DNA of 49,677 nt from Lachnospiraceae bacterium (GCA_026169045.1 JAPFDH010000012.1:1-49677), one strand, 5' to 3'. Positions 22,322-31,701 are shown, counted from the stretch's first letter. Notes: a model not told the origin generated them from the sequence alone. Numbers and translations are program-made.

Positions 22322-24676
22322 ATGAGGAAAAAAATCAACAAAGCAGTTGCTGTTACCTTAGCTGGTGCAATGTGCTTGGGATTGACAGCATGTGGAAATG
22401 AAACAGCTACCACAACAGCTGCTGCAGACCAAACACAGGCAGAAGACAGCACAAAGGCAGACACTACAGAAGCTGGCAGCACAGATTCCAGCAGTTCTGA
22501 CAGTTCAGAAAAGCCATTGGTATATGGTACCAGTGCTCTGAGCCAGAAATTTAGCCCATTTTATAATCAGACAGCATATGACAGTGATCTGGTTGAACTG
22601 ACACAGGTTAACTTATTGACCATGGACAGAACCGGGGCTCCAGTTTATAATGCGATTGAAGGAGAAACCATTCCATATAATGGTACAGACTATACGTACA
22701 CAGGTGTTGCTGATATCAGTGTGGAAAAAGGAGAAGAAACCACCACATATGATATTAAGCTTCGTGAAGATGTGAAGTTTAGTGATGGTGAAAATCTGAC
22801 AGCAGATGACCTGATCTTTACATTCTATGTATTATCTGATCCTTCTTATACAGGTACATCATCGTTCTATTCTACATCGGTTATCGGTATGAAGAATTAC
22901 CGTGCAAACAGTACAGCGGCAGGTGAAATTACAGATGCAGATCTGCAGGCTGCTATTGATTCCGGTGCTGTAGATACTGAGATTCAGGCTATTATGGCTG
23001 GTCTTCTGGAAAGTGATTATGCAGCAGCAGAAGAAGTGATTGCGTCCACTCCTGAATTCAAAGAACAGTATGGAGATGCTGCCGGTTATCTGGTACAGAC
23101 TTATTCTAAGGATGAATCTTATACAGCAGCTTCTGATAAGGATCAGTTAATCAGTGACATCGTAGCTCAGTATGGCAATGATTATAAGGCATTGGCAGCT
23201 GCTTATGGCGATGAAACAGTTATGGATGCTGACGTTATGGCAGCAGCAGAAACTGTTGTTGTAGAGCAGAAGAAGAGCGAGGGTGTCGGTGAAGATGTAG
23301 CAAGCATTGAAGGTATCAAGAAGGTTGGCGATTACGAAGTAACTGTTACAACAGAAGGATACGATGCTACTATGATTTATCAGTTGGGGGTTGCAATTGC
23401 ACCACTTCATTACTATGGTGATGAATCCAAGTATGATTATGAAAATAATCAGTTTGGATTTGAAAGAGGCGATTTAAGTGGTGTTCAGGCAAAGACAGCT
23501 GAGCCTATGGGTGCCGGTCCTTACAAGTTTGTGAAGTATGAAAATAAGATTGCATATCTGGAAGCAAATGAGAATTACTATAAGGGTACACCAAAGACAA
23601 AGTATGTACAGTTTAAGGAAGTTCAGTTTGCTGATATGATTCCTGGTGTGGAAAATGGTACATTGGATATCACAATGCCAGACGGTAACAAGACAAATAT
23701 GGATCAGATCAAGGGTATCAACAGTAACGGAGAAATTGCAGGTGACAAGATGGTTGCCAATGCAGTTGATTTCCTGGGATACGGATATATCGGTATCAAT
23801 GCAAACAATGTAAATGTAGGCGGTGTACCGGATTCCGAAGAATCCAAGAACTTGAGAAAGGCTATCGCTACTGTTCTTTCTGTATACCGTGATGTATCCA
23901 TTGACTCCTATTATGGAGAAGCAGCAAGTGTAATTAACTACCCAATTTCCAATACATCCTGGGCAGCACCTCAGAAATCTGATTCTGATTATGCAGTTGC
24001 ATATTCTAAGGATGTGAACGGAAACAGCATCTACACAGATGATATGACAGCTGAACAGAAGTATGAGGCAGCTCTTCAGGCAGCTCTTGGCTTCTTTGAG
24101 GCAGCAGGATATACAGTAACAGATGGTAAGGTGACAGCTGCTCCGGCAGGCGCTTCCATGGAATATGAAGTAATGATTCCGGCTGATGGAAAGGGTGATC
24201 ACCCGACATTTGCAGTATTGACAGATGCAAGCAATGCTCTGGCATCCATCGGATTCACATTGACCGTTAACGACTTATCTGATTCCACTATTCTTTGGAA
24301 CTCCATTAATGCAGGAACAAATCAGCTTTGGGCAGCAGCTTGGGGTGCGACAGCCGATCCTGATATGTATCAGGTTTACCACAGCAGCAATATTGTAGGC
24401 AAGGGCGGAACAGAATCCAATAACTATGCTATCGCAGATCCTGAACTGGATGAACTGATTATGCAGGCTAGACAGAGTGATGATCAGTCATTCCGTAAAG
24501 CAGCTTACAAGCAGTGCCTGGATATCATTCTTGACTGGGGTGTTGAAATTCCAGTATATCAGAGAAAAGACGTTACACTGGTTAGTGCAGAACGTGTGAA
24601 TACAGATACAATCGTACAGGATATGACACCATTCTATGGATGGAGTACAGAAATTGAAAAGATTGAAATGAAATAA
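22322..24676 (+). CDS. oppA: Peptide-type ABC transporter substrate-binding lipoprotein with Ala-rich insert
   Basis: This 784-residue SBP family 5 lipoprotein starts MRKKINKAVAV with lipobox LTAC24 and an acidic Thr/Ser/Asp linker to about residue 60. The fold is recognisable from REDVKFSDGENLTADDLIFT and the late DPDMYQVYHSSN. Family members are usually 500-600 residues. The excess here is a predicted helical, Ala/Asp/Glu-rich insert at about residues 200-325, before SIEGIKKVGDYEVTV. GGGAGG precedes ATG 22322; an earlier in-frame TTG at 22262 lacks a site. The ligand is unknown; the gene order suggests oligopeptides. Confidence 0.9.
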   Translation: MRKKINKAVAVTLAGAMCLGLTACGNETATTTAAADQTQAEDSTKADTTEAGSTDSSSSDSSEKPLVYGTSALSQKFSPFYNQTAYDSDLVELTQVNLLTMDRTGAPVYNAIEGETIPYNGTDYTYTGVADISVEKGEETTTYDIKLREDVKFSDGENLTADDLIFTFYVLSDPSYTGTSSFYSTSVIGMKNYRANSTAAGEITDADLQAAIDSGAVDTEIQAIMAGLLESDYAAAEEVIASTPEFKEQYGDAAGYLVQTYSKDESYTAASDKDQLISDIVAQYGNDYKALAAAYGDETVMDADVMAAAETVVVEQKKSEGVGEDVASIEGIKKVGDYEVTVTTEGYDATMIYQLGVAIAPLHYYGDESKYDYENNQFGFERGDLSGVQAKTAEPMGAGPYKFVKYENKIAYLEANENYYKGTPKTKYVQFKEVQFADMIPGVENGTLDITMPDGNKTNMDQIKGINSNGEIAGDKMVANAVDFLGYGYIGINANNVNVGGVPDSEESKNLRKAIATVLSVYRDVSIDSYYGEAASVINYPISNTSWAAPQKSDSDYAVAYSKDVNGNSIYTDDMTAEQKYEAALQAALGFFEAAGYTVTDGKVTAAPAGASMEYEVMIPADGKGDHPTFAVLTDASNALASIGFTLTVNDLSDSTILWNSINAGTNQLWAAAWGATADPDMYQVYHSSNIVGKGGTESNNYAIADPELDELIMQARQSDDQSFRKAAYKQCLDIILDWGVEIPVYQRKDVTLVSAERVNTDTIVQDMTPFYGWSTEIEKIEMK

Positions 24677-24706
24677 TCTTAGATTGTACGATTAAATGTA
24701 AACTAG

Positions 24707-24746
24707 TTGAGCCCATCATGCAGTAAGTGTGCACCGGTGGGCTCAA
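24707..24746 (+). terminator. Intercistronic hairpin after oppA
   Basis: TTGAGCCCA (24707-24715) pairs with TGGGCTCAA (24738-24746). Only a weak T-rich tail follows, so it probably attenuates or protects the oppA message and favours excess binding protein over permease. Confidence 0.6.
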
Positions 24747-24825
24747 TTGATGTAATCCCTGGCCGTGGCAGGCTTCCCATTCTGGCGCAGGGCAGCGGAT
24801 AAAAATACAGATTAGGAGAGGAAAA

Positions 24826-25815
24826 ATGCGAAAATTTATAATAAAACGATTGCTGATCAGTATCGTGATCCTATTTTTCGTTGGCATGATAGCATACCTG
24901 CTAATGCGCTGCATGCCTGCTGACTATGTGGAACAGATGGCAAGAGAACTGTCCCAGAAGCCGGGGTCAAAAAGCTTTAATGAATGGAAAGAACAGCTTT
25001 ATCAGGCATATGGTATGGATAGTAATATCATCATGGGATATTTTACATGGCTTGGTAATGCCGTGAGAGGTAATTTTGGGGATTCCTGGTCTCGGACCGG
25101 TCAGACGGTTATCCAGGTATTTAATAGTGTTATTTGGTATTCCTTTGCATTGGGTGCCGCTTCTTTTATTTTGGAAATTGTAATAGCGATTCCTCTTGGA
25201 ATCATTTCTGCGAAAAAACAGTATAGCAAGACTGATTATGCTGTGACATTTATTGCTTTATTGGGAATTTCCCTTCCGTCGTTCTTCTTGGCGACGTTAT
25301 TAAAATGGATTTTTTCTGTAAAACTTGGATGGTTAGATTTATTTGGTATCGTGGGAAGAAACCACGAACAGCTCAGTGAATTTGGGAAGATTTTGGATAT
25401 GGGTGCCCATATGATTCTTCCGGTTATAACATTGACAGTGGTAAGTATTGGTAGCTTGATGCGTTATACACGAACCAATATGTTGGAAGTATTGAATTCG
25501 GATTTTATTCGTACTGCGAGAGCAAAGGGGTTGTCAGAGAAGAAAGTAGTCAATTATCATGCATTCCGCAACACTTTGATCCCAGTCGTTACAATATTAG
25601 GAGGTTCTCTGCCAAGTCTGTTTGCTGGTGCCCAGATTACAGAGACCCTGTTCCAGATCCCAGGTATCGGTTATACTTCTTATGAAGCAATTATAGCCGG
25701 GGATATTCCTTTTGTTATGTTTTACATTGTATTTATCGCGGTTTTGACATTATTGGGAACATTGATCGCTGATATTTTGTATGCAGTGGTTGACCCTCGT
25801 GTCAGAATCCAATAA
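24826..25815 (+). CDS. oppB: Peptide-type ABC transporter permease (OppB/DppB)
   Basis: This 329-residue permease has an N-terminal membrane segment (about 8-27), an extracellular loop and a block of five further segments. The coupling motif is RTARAKGLSEKKVVNYHAFRN, and the end YAVVDPRVRIQ is typical of DppB/OppB. Length is ordinary, unlike its partner permease. GGAGAGG precedes the ATG. The next gene starts 21 bp after its stop. It pairs with the 25837-27573 permease to form the membrane channel. Confidence 0.92.
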   Translation: MRKFIIKRLLISIVILFFVGMIAYLLMRCMPADYVEQMARELSQKPGSKSFNEWKEQLYQAYGMDSNIIMGYFTWLGNAVRGNFGDSWSRTGQTVIQVFNSVIWYSFALGAASFILEIVIAIPLGIISAKKQYSKTDYAVTFIALLGISLPSFFLATLLKWIFSVKLGWLDLFGIVGRNHEQLSEFGKILDMGAHMILPVITLTVVSIGSLMRYTRTNMLEVLNSDFIRTARAKGLSEKKVVNYHAFRNTLIPVVTILGGSLPSLFAGAQITETLFQIPGIGYTSYEAIIAGDIPFVMFYIVFIAVLTLLGTLIADILYAVVDPRVRIQ

Positions 25816-25836
25816 GAAGGAGGGAGGACAAAATCT

Positions 25837-27573
25837 ATGGCTAATACAGAGAATACAAAAGAAACGAACCGTCTGGATGACGAGCGGAGAGTCCGTGTCC
25901 TGTCTCCGGGAATGTTAGTATTTAAGCGTTTTACCAGAAACCGCCTGGCTGTTCTGGGAACGATTATTATTGTGCTTATGTTTATTTTTTCCTTTATCGG
26001 AGGTGCAATCAGCCCCTATGAAGAAAATCAGGTATTCCGTACTACGACTATGGAATCAAAAGCGTATGCAGGTGTTCGTGAAAACACAGATTTCCTGTAT
26101 ACGGATGCCCCTGGAAAAGAACTGCCTAAACTGGCAAAAACACAGGCAATTCTGGCTATCAACAATGGGGAAGAATCCTTTGTATCACAAGATGTGACTT
26201 ATAACTTAATCAAAGAAAGTGATGAGTTTTATCGTGTAGTAGAAATGAGTCCAGTGGCTACAGTGACTACTTTAGGAAATGTAGCATCGTTTTCTTCCGT
26301 AGATGGAGCTGAAATCTCTGATGCAGTAAAAGAAGCATTTTCTCAGGCACAAAAAGATGGTGAAACATCTTTTAAAGTGGAAGGTACCGATTATTACATC
26401 AGTGGAAGCGGCCGAAATGTAACAATCGCTGTAACTCAGGATTTATGTATGATTAACAAATTAATCTTTAGCCCTTACAGTGCCGAAACCACTTTGGACT
26501 ATAATTTCCAGGTAGCGGCAGAACGTGCCATGGAACATGGAAAAACAGAGTTTACTGTGGATGGTGTGGACTATAAGGCAGATATTGATGAAAAAACTTC
26601 CAGTGCAATTTTTTATAAAGTAGAGGGTGGTCAGGAAACAGAATATGCGATGGCATCACATTTCACAGTAAATCCGGTTTCCAGTGACGTATTCTTATCC
26701 ATTGAATTTAAAGACCGTGTTCAGGAAGCTGTAAAGAATAATGAAAGCAGTTTTGTATTTGCTGATGCCAATGGCACAGAAGCGGAATATACGGTAGAAA
26801 GAAATAATAACGAATATACGATCAAAACTATGAAAGAAATCCAGGTGAACAGCAATTATGAATCTCCGTCAGCAGCACATTGGCTGGGAACAGACGGAAA
26901 TGGTATGGATATTCTGACAAGATTGATGTATGGTGGACGTATCTCCCTGCTCATCGGTTTCCTGGTAGTTATTTTATCAGCACTGATCGGTGTGGTTTTA
27001 GGTGGTCTGGCTGGTTATTTTGGAAAATGGCTGGATAATTTGATTATGCGTTTGGTGGATGTATTCAATTGTATTCCTGCGATGCCGGTTTACTTGATTT
27101 TAGGCTCTATCATGGATTTTGCAAAGATTGATCCGCGACTTCGTATCTGGCTTTTAATGGTAATCCTTTCTGTGTTAAGCTGGCCGAGCATTGCCCGTCT
27201 TACAAGAGGTCAGATTTTGTCACTGCGTGAGCAGGAATTTATGGTAGCTACAGAAGCCACCGGTATTCGTGTCAGCAAGAGAATTTTTAAACATCTCATT
27301 CCCAATGTAATGCCGCAGCTTATCGTATCTTGTACCATGAGTCTTGGTAGTGTCATCCTGATGGAAGCTACATTGAGTTTCCTGGGATTGGGTGTTAAGT
27401 TCCCGTATGCTTCTTGGGGAAATATGATTACAGCAGTAAATGACTTATACGTATTGAAAACATATTGGTTTGTATGGATCCCGGCAGGTATCTGCATTGT
27501 CCTGACTGTATTGGGATTTAACTTTATTGGTGATGGTCTGCGTGACGCGTATGACCCGAAGATGAAAAGGTAG
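25837..27573 (+). CDS. oppC: Peptide-type ABC transporter permease (OppC/DppC) with large extracellular repeat insert
   Basis: This 578-residue permease is nearly twice the usual ~300. After the first membrane segment (about 38-58) comes an extracytoplasmic insert to about residue 345. The normal permease then resumes with AHWLGTDGNGMDILTRLMYG, the coupling motif ATEATGIRVSKRIFKHLIPN and the end GDGLRDAYDPKMKR. The insert contains four related units, recognisable by an A-x(n)-G/N-x2-S/T-x-F-x-V-x2-x-x-Y pattern (starting near residues 105, 165, 228 and 292). It may bind substrate or the enlarged binding protein. GGAGG precedes the ATG. Confidence 0.9.
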   Translation: MANTENTKETNRLDDERRVRVLSPGMLVFKRFTRNRLAVLGTIIIVLMFIFSFIGGAISPYEENQVFRTTTMESKAYAGVRENTDFLYTDAPGKELPKLAKTQAILAINNGEESFVSQDVTYNLIKESDEFYRVVEMSPVATVTTLGNVASFSSVDGAEISDAVKEAFSQAQKDGETSFKVEGTDYYISGSGRNVTIAVTQDLCMINKLIFSPYSAETTLDYNFQVAAERAMEHGKTEFTVDGVDYKADIDEKTSSAIFYKVEGGQETEYAMASHFTVNPVSSDVFLSIEFKDRVQEAVKNNESSFVFADANGTEAEYTVERNNNEYTIKTMKEIQVNSNYESPSAAHWLGTDGNGMDILTRLMYGGRISLLIGFLVVILSALIGVVLGGLAGYFGKWLDNLIMRLVDVFNCIPAMPVYLILGSIMDFAKIDPRLRIWLLMVILSVLSWPSIARLTRGQILSLREQEFMVATEATGIRVSKRIFKHLIPNVMPQLIVSCTMSLGSVILMEATLSFLGLGVKFPYASWGNMITAVNDLYVLKTYWFVWIPAGICIVLTVLGFNFIGDGLRDAYDPKMKR

Positions 27574-27582
27574 GTGAGCGTG

Positions 27583-28731
27583 ATGGCAGGAAAGAATAAA
27601 TCCGATTATATTTCAGCGAAGGAATCACGCCGTATCTCCAAAGAGAATCGGAAGATTACCCAGAAATACGAAAAAATGAGGAACAGAAAGAATGTTCCGA
27701 GAGAAGAATATACGACAAAAATGAAAGATCCCAAGAATGTTGTGGAATTTGATAATCTTCACACATACTTCTTTACCGATGTCGGTGTAGTAAAATCGGT
27801 AGACGGAGTTACATTTGAGGTTCCCCAGGGAAAGACAGTAGGGGTCGTGGGAGAATCCGGCTGTGGAAAGTCTGTTACCAGTTTGTCTCTTATGCAGTTG
27901 GTACAAAGACCGCAGGGGCAGATCGTGGAAGGAAGCATTCGATTTAATACTGGAACAGAGGTTTTGGATATTGCCAAAACACCGGATAGCGAAATGCAGA
28001 AACTTCGTGGAAATATGATGTCCATGATTTTCCAGGAACCAATGACCAGTTTGAATCCGGTTTTCCGTATCGGTGCACAGGTAGATGAAATTATTGCTCT
28101 TCACAATAAGCAGATGTCCAAAGAAGATGTAAAGAACCGTACCATTGAAATGTTAAAGATGGTTGGTATTGCCAATGCAGAGGGTGTATATTCCATGTAT
28201 CCTCATGAACTTTCCGGTGGTATGCGTCAGAGAATTATGATCGCTATCGGGTTGGCATGTAATCCGAGACTGATTATTGCCGATGAACCGACAACGGCTT
28301 TGGATGTAACCATTCAGGCGCAGATTTTGGATTTGCTCCGTGATTTGAAAAATAAGATTAACAGCAGTATTATGTTGATTACCCATGATTTGGGGGTAGT
28401 CGCTGAGATGGCAGATTATGTGGTTGTAATGTACGCGGGACGTGTAATTGAAAAGGGAACGGTTCATGATGTATTCAAAGATCCTCGTCATCCTTATACG
28501 ATTGGTCTGATGAACAGTAAACCGGTGGTTGGTAAAAAAGTAGACCGTCTCTACAGTATTCCGGGAAAAGTACCGAATCCGGTGGATATGCCGAATTATT
28601 GTTATTTCCGTGATCGTTGTGATCATTGTACCAGTGAATGTGACGGGGCTTATCCGGGTGAAATTCAGATTTCACCGACCCATGTGGTATCCTGTTATCG
28701 CTGCCGGGAGATAAAAAAGGAGGAGATGTAA
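27583..28731 (+). CDS. oppD: Peptide-type ABC transporter ATPase (OppD/DppD)
   Basis: This 382-residue ATPase has Walker A GESGCGKS (about 90-97), signature LSGGMRQR (about 210), Walker B LIIADEPTT and the C-terminal oligopeptide-transporter domain with its Cys cluster CYFRDRCDHCTSEC. An unusual ~45-residue Lys/Arg/Glu-rich extension precedes the ATPase fold. ATG 27583 fits AGGTGA at 27572-27577 better than the GTG at 27574 that abuts the oppC stop. It energises import as a pair with the next protein. Confidence 0.9.
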   Translation: MAGKNKSDYISAKESRRISKENRKITQKYEKMRNRKNVPREEYTTKMKDPKNVVEFDNLHTYFFTDVGVVKSVDGVTFEVPQGKTVGVVGESGCGKSVTSLSLMQLVQRPQGQIVEGSIRFNTGTEVLDIAKTPDSEMQKLRGNMMSMIFQEPMTSLNPVFRIGAQVDEIIALHNKQMSKEDVKNRTIEMLKMVGIANAEGVYSMYPHELSGGMRQRIMIAIGLACNPRLIIADEPTTALDVTIQAQILDLLRDLKNKINSSIMLITHDLGVVAEMADYVVVMYAGRVIEKGTVHDVFKDPRHPYTIGLMNSKPVVGKKVDRLYSIPGKVPNPVDMPNYCYFRDRCDHCTSECDGAYPGEIQISPTHVVSCYRCREIKKEEM

Positions 28732-28733
28732 TC

Positions 28734-29765
28734 ATGGCAAAAAAAGACGTTACCCCATCTTATACTCCGATTAAACATGATGATCAATATATTCTGGAAG
28801 TAAATGGGCTGAAGAAATATTTTCCGATTAAGGGGAATGTATTTTCCAAGGAAAAAGGCTATGTAAAAGCAGTAGACAATGTAAGTTTTAATATTAAGCG
28901 TGGTACAACCATGGGACTTGTAGGAGAATCCGGTTGCGGAAAATCCACTACAGGAAGAACCATCCTTCGTCTGCTCGATAAGACAGATGGTCAGGTGTTA
29001 TTCAACGGAAAAGAAATCTTTGATCTGAATAAAAAGGAAATGCATCAACTTCGTCAAAAAATGCAGATTATTTTTCAGGATCCTTATTCCAGTTTATCAC
29101 CCCGTCTTCCGATTGGTGAAATTATTGGGGAGGCCGTAAAGGAACATAATTTAGTTCCCAAAAATGAATATAATGATTATGTGGATCAGGTAATGGAAAA
29201 TTGTGGGCTTCAGTCATTCCATAAAACCCGTTATCCCCACGAATTTTCAGGTGGACAGAGACAAAGAATTTGTATCGCAAGAGCATTGGCACTGAATCCC
29301 GAATTCATAGTTTGTGATGAGCCAGTATCTGCGTTGGATGTATCCATTCAGGCACAGATCATTAATCTGCTGAAGAATCTTCAGGATAAATTTAATCTGA
29401 CGTATTTGTTTATCTCCCATGACCTTTCGGTTGTGGAGCATATTTCAGATACGGTAGGTGTTATGTATCTGGGAAGCATGGTGGAGTACGGAGCAAAGGA
29501 AGATATCTTTGATGAACCGCTGCATCCATATACAAAAGCTTTGTTTAGTGCGATTCCGATTCCGGATCCGGATATGAAGATGAATCGTGTCGTTCTTCAG
29601 GGAAGTATTCCGTCTCCGGCTAATCCGCCAAGCGGATGTAAATTCCATACCAGATGTGCCCAGTGTATGGAAAAATGTAAGAAGGAAGCTCCTCATCCTA
29701 TTGATGTGGGCAATGGGCATTATGTAGTATGTCATTTGTATGATGATTTGCCACAGAAAAAATAA
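28734..29765 (+). CDS. oppF: Peptide-type ABC transporter ATPase (OppF/DppF)
   Basis: This 343-residue ATPase has Walker A GESGCGKS (about 64-71), PYSSLSPRLPIGEIIGE, signature FSGGQRQR (about 172), Walker B FIVCDEPVSALD and the C-terminal OppF-type cysteines in CKFHTRCAQCMEKC. Its ATG lies 2 bases past the oppD stop, with GGAGG inside the end of oppD, so the two are translationally coupled. It completes a five-gene importer. The large inverted repeat at 29780-29907 begins 14 bp after the stop and may end the transcript. Confidence 0.93.
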   Translation: MAKKDVTPSYTPIKHDDQYILEVNGLKKYFPIKGNVFSKEKGYVKAVDNVSFNIKRGTTMGLVGESGCGKSTTGRTILRLLDKTDGQVLFNGKEIFDLNKKEMHQLRQKMQIIFQDPYSSLSPRLPIGEIIGEAVKEHNLVPKNEYNDYVDQVMENCGLQSFHKTRYPHEFSGGQRQRICIARALALNPEFIVCDEPVSALDVSIQAQIINLLKNLQDKFNLTYLFISHDLSVVEHISDTVGVMYLGSMVEYGAKEDIFDEPLHPYTKALFSAIPIPDPDMKMNRVVLQGSIPSPANPPSGCKFHTRCAQCMEKCKKEAPHPIDVGNGHYVVCHLYDDLPQKK

Positions 29766-29779
29766 ATAATACAGTAAAA

Positions 29780-29907
29780 CATAGAAATACAAAAGAGGGG
29801 GAGTTGTAAAACTTCTGCCATAGAGAAAAAATAATTGACATCGTAAAGGAAAGAAGCTATTTTTTCTATATTCGCAGAGATTTTATAGGCTCCTCCTTTT
29901 GGCTATG
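29780..29907. repeat. 128-nt nested imperfect inverted repeat
   Basis: Pairing blocks run from outside in: CATAG/CTATG; CAAAAGAGGGGGAG/CTCCTCCTTTTG; TAAAACTTCTGC/GCAGAGATTTTA (10 of 12); and ATAGAGAAAAAATA/TATTTTTTCTAT around a ~24-nt loop. It follows oppF and may act as its terminator, since the inner right arm carries TTTTTT. The length and end-to-end symmetry also resemble a miniature transposable element, but I saw no second copy. Confidence 0.6.
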
Positions 29908-29938
29908 GAACCATGGGAAAATAAAGAGGAAAAAAGGA

Positions 29939-30220
29939 ATGAAGCAAGAAAAAAATACTTTGGAAGAAATGGAAAATGATATACAAGAAGAATTGGATGA
30001 AACAACACAAATTGCGGATATGAACGTGGAGGGAATGCCCTGGTATCGTAAAACGAAGCCGCTTTATCCAGACAGCGGTCTTCCGAAGACAGAAATGAGC
30101 AAAAAAGAGACATTTCATTTTGTGGTGTCGGCCACATTGGCAGGCTTGCTGATCGGATTGATTATGATTGGCGGATGTGCGTTGTTTATCCTGTTTTGTA
30201 TTCATGTGTGGTTTCGCTGA
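29939..30220 (+). CDS. Small membrane protein of unknown function
   Basis: This 93-residue protein has an acidic, helical N-terminal part (1-28), a mid section MPWYRKTKPLYPDSGLPKTEMS, and one long C-terminal hydrophobic stretch (about 62-91) that could cross the membrane once. The final residues are HVWFR. AGGA lies directly before the ATG, with AGAGG further upstream. I do not recognise a family. The next gene begins about 135 bp later and is also membrane-anchored, so they may be cotranscribed. Confidence 0.6.
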   Translation: MKQEKNTLEEMENDIQEELDETTQIADMNVEGMPWYRKTKPLYPDSGLPKTEMSKKETFHFVVSATLAGLLIGLIMIGGCALFILFCIHVWFR

Positions 30221-30356
30221 AGACGGAAAAAGGACTTATTTGTAATGCTTGAGTTTTGCCGGATGATTTGCTACAATACTGATAACGCCTGTGTGGGGCA
30301 AAGTAGATATGGAAAATAATCCCAAAAAGGGAAATGAATGGGAAACAGGAGTCGGA

Positions 30357-31676
30357 ATGAAAAAAAAGAAGAGAAGGCAATCAGGGGTTCGTACGATTTA
30401 TCTTTTGATTGCATTGATGATTGTAACCGCTGTATTTACAGGAAGTATTTTAGGATGGCTGATCTGGTATGGGATTAGCGGGGGAGTATCCAAACCGCGG
30501 GAGACAGAAGCAGTGGAAACGGAAGAAAACATAGGAGAAACGGAATCGGAAGAAGAAACGGAACCACTTCCGGATGTGTCAGAAATTCCCGGGGCAAATC
30601 AGCAATTAATGATGGTTCCCAACGGAAACAGTACTATTATGCATGAAGGAAATATGGGATTTACCATGGAAGCCCCAAATGCTTGGGCAGAGCGTATTGT
30701 AAGCCGTTATGAAGAAGAACTGGATGGAACGACATTAATATTTTATGAGAAAGAAAATATGTTGAATGGTTCAGAAGATAATCAAGGTATTTTATTTTCT
30801 ATAAAAGAATTTTCAACGACCACAGCTGTTTTGCCGGAAGGAAAGCAAGTTCAGGTACTAAGAGAAGCGAACGAAGAAGAAAATATTACTCCAGTTATTG
30901 CAATCTTACCCGATGAGCCTATTTATGAGCCAGATTTGGAGCAACCGTATCTGGAAATGGAAAAAGATGTTCTCAATGTGTTATCAACTTTCGCTTGGGA
31001 AGAACGGGGAGACGATATCCGCTTTGATTTGGCGGAGGGAGTTACGATTACGCTTCCATATTATTGGGCGGATGGTTATGAAGTGGGCAGGGGAGAAAAT
31101 GTAGAGATTGGAGAAGGTATTACGGGTACCGTTTATGATTTCTATGAAAATGATAATCATGCAGCCAATGGAAACGGTCTTCTGATGCGTTTGTTTGTTT
31201 ATGAAGGAGATATCGATGTTTCATCTGTGGATGGATATCAAAAAGATGTGGCAGAATTACCGGCTGTAAATGGAGAAAAAGAGAAAAAGGTGGCCTGGTT
31301 TTCTATGGATGGACAGTATGATGCATCAAATGTTTCATTGACATATGAATATCAATATTTGTATTCCAGTATTCCATGGATTATGAATCATAATGTATCT
31401 GTGACAGTGACAGAGGAAACGACGGAAGAAACGACTACAATTCCAGAGACAGAACCGCCGACGACTCCGGCACCAGAGACAGAGCCACCGACGACTCCGG
31501 CACCGGAGACGGAACCGCCGACAACTCCAGCACCAGAGACAGAACCGCCGACAACTCCGGCACCGGAGACAGAACCGCCGACAACTCCGGCACCGGAAAC
31601 AGAACCGCCAACCCAGCCTTCATCATCCGTTCCGCAAACGACATCGGCGCAGCCTTCTAATTCGGAAGGAGCATAA
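30357..31676 (+). CDS. Membrane-anchored extracellular protein with Thr/Pro repeat tail
   Basis: This 439-residue protein starts with a Lys/Arg-rich stretch and a signal anchor (about 14-40), then an acidic linker, a ~250-residue extracellular region of unknown fold containing two similar segments (GFTMEAPNAWAERIVSRY and GVTITLPYYWADGYEVGRG), and a tail of five TEPPTTPAPE units. No sortase or wall-binding motif follows the tail. ATG 30357 is chosen because AGGAG lies 5 bases before it; the in-frame ATG 30309 and GTG 30291 lack one. Function is unknown. Confidence 0.72.
   Translation: MKKKKRRQSGVRTIYLLIALMIVTAVFTGSILGWLIWYGISGGVSKPRETEAVETEENIGETESEEETEPLPDVSEIPGANQQLMMVPNGNSTIMHEGNMGFTMEAPNAWAERIVSRYEEELDGTTLIFYEKENMLNGSEDNQGILFSIKEFSTTTAVLPEGKQVQVLREANEEENITPVIAILPDEPIYEPDLEQPYLEMEKDVLNVLSTFAWEERGDDIRFDLAEGVTITLPYYWADGYEVGRGENVEIGEGITGTVYDFYENDNHAANGNGLLMRLFVYEGDIDVSSVDGYQKDVAELPAVNGEKEKKVAWFSMDGQYDASNVSLTYEYQYLYSSIPWIMNHNVSVTVTEETTEETTTIPETEPPTTPAPETEPPTTPAPETEPPTTPAPETEPPTTPAPETEPPTTPAPETEPPTQPSSSVPQTTSAQPSNSEGA
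31449..31612 (+). repeat. 30-bp tandem coding repeat (TEPPTTPAPE)
   Basis: Five full 30-bp units (31449-31598) and a partial sixth encode the Thr/Pro/Glu tail of the protein at 30357-31676. Units differ at a few mostly synonymous sites. The unit length is a multiple of three, so copy-number change would alter tail length without breaking the frame. Confidence 0.9.
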
Positions 31677-31701
31677 TTGCAATCATTATTTAAAATAGGA
31701 T

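Noticed and set aside
23474-24202. 242-residue minus-strand reading frame inside the binding-protein gene
   Set aside because: It is a shadow of the clear SBP family 5 gene, with abnormal Cys/Ile-rich composition.
31449-31612. CRISPR-like array
   Set aside because: The 30-bp units are contiguous with no spacers and encode a Thr/Pro tail in frame.
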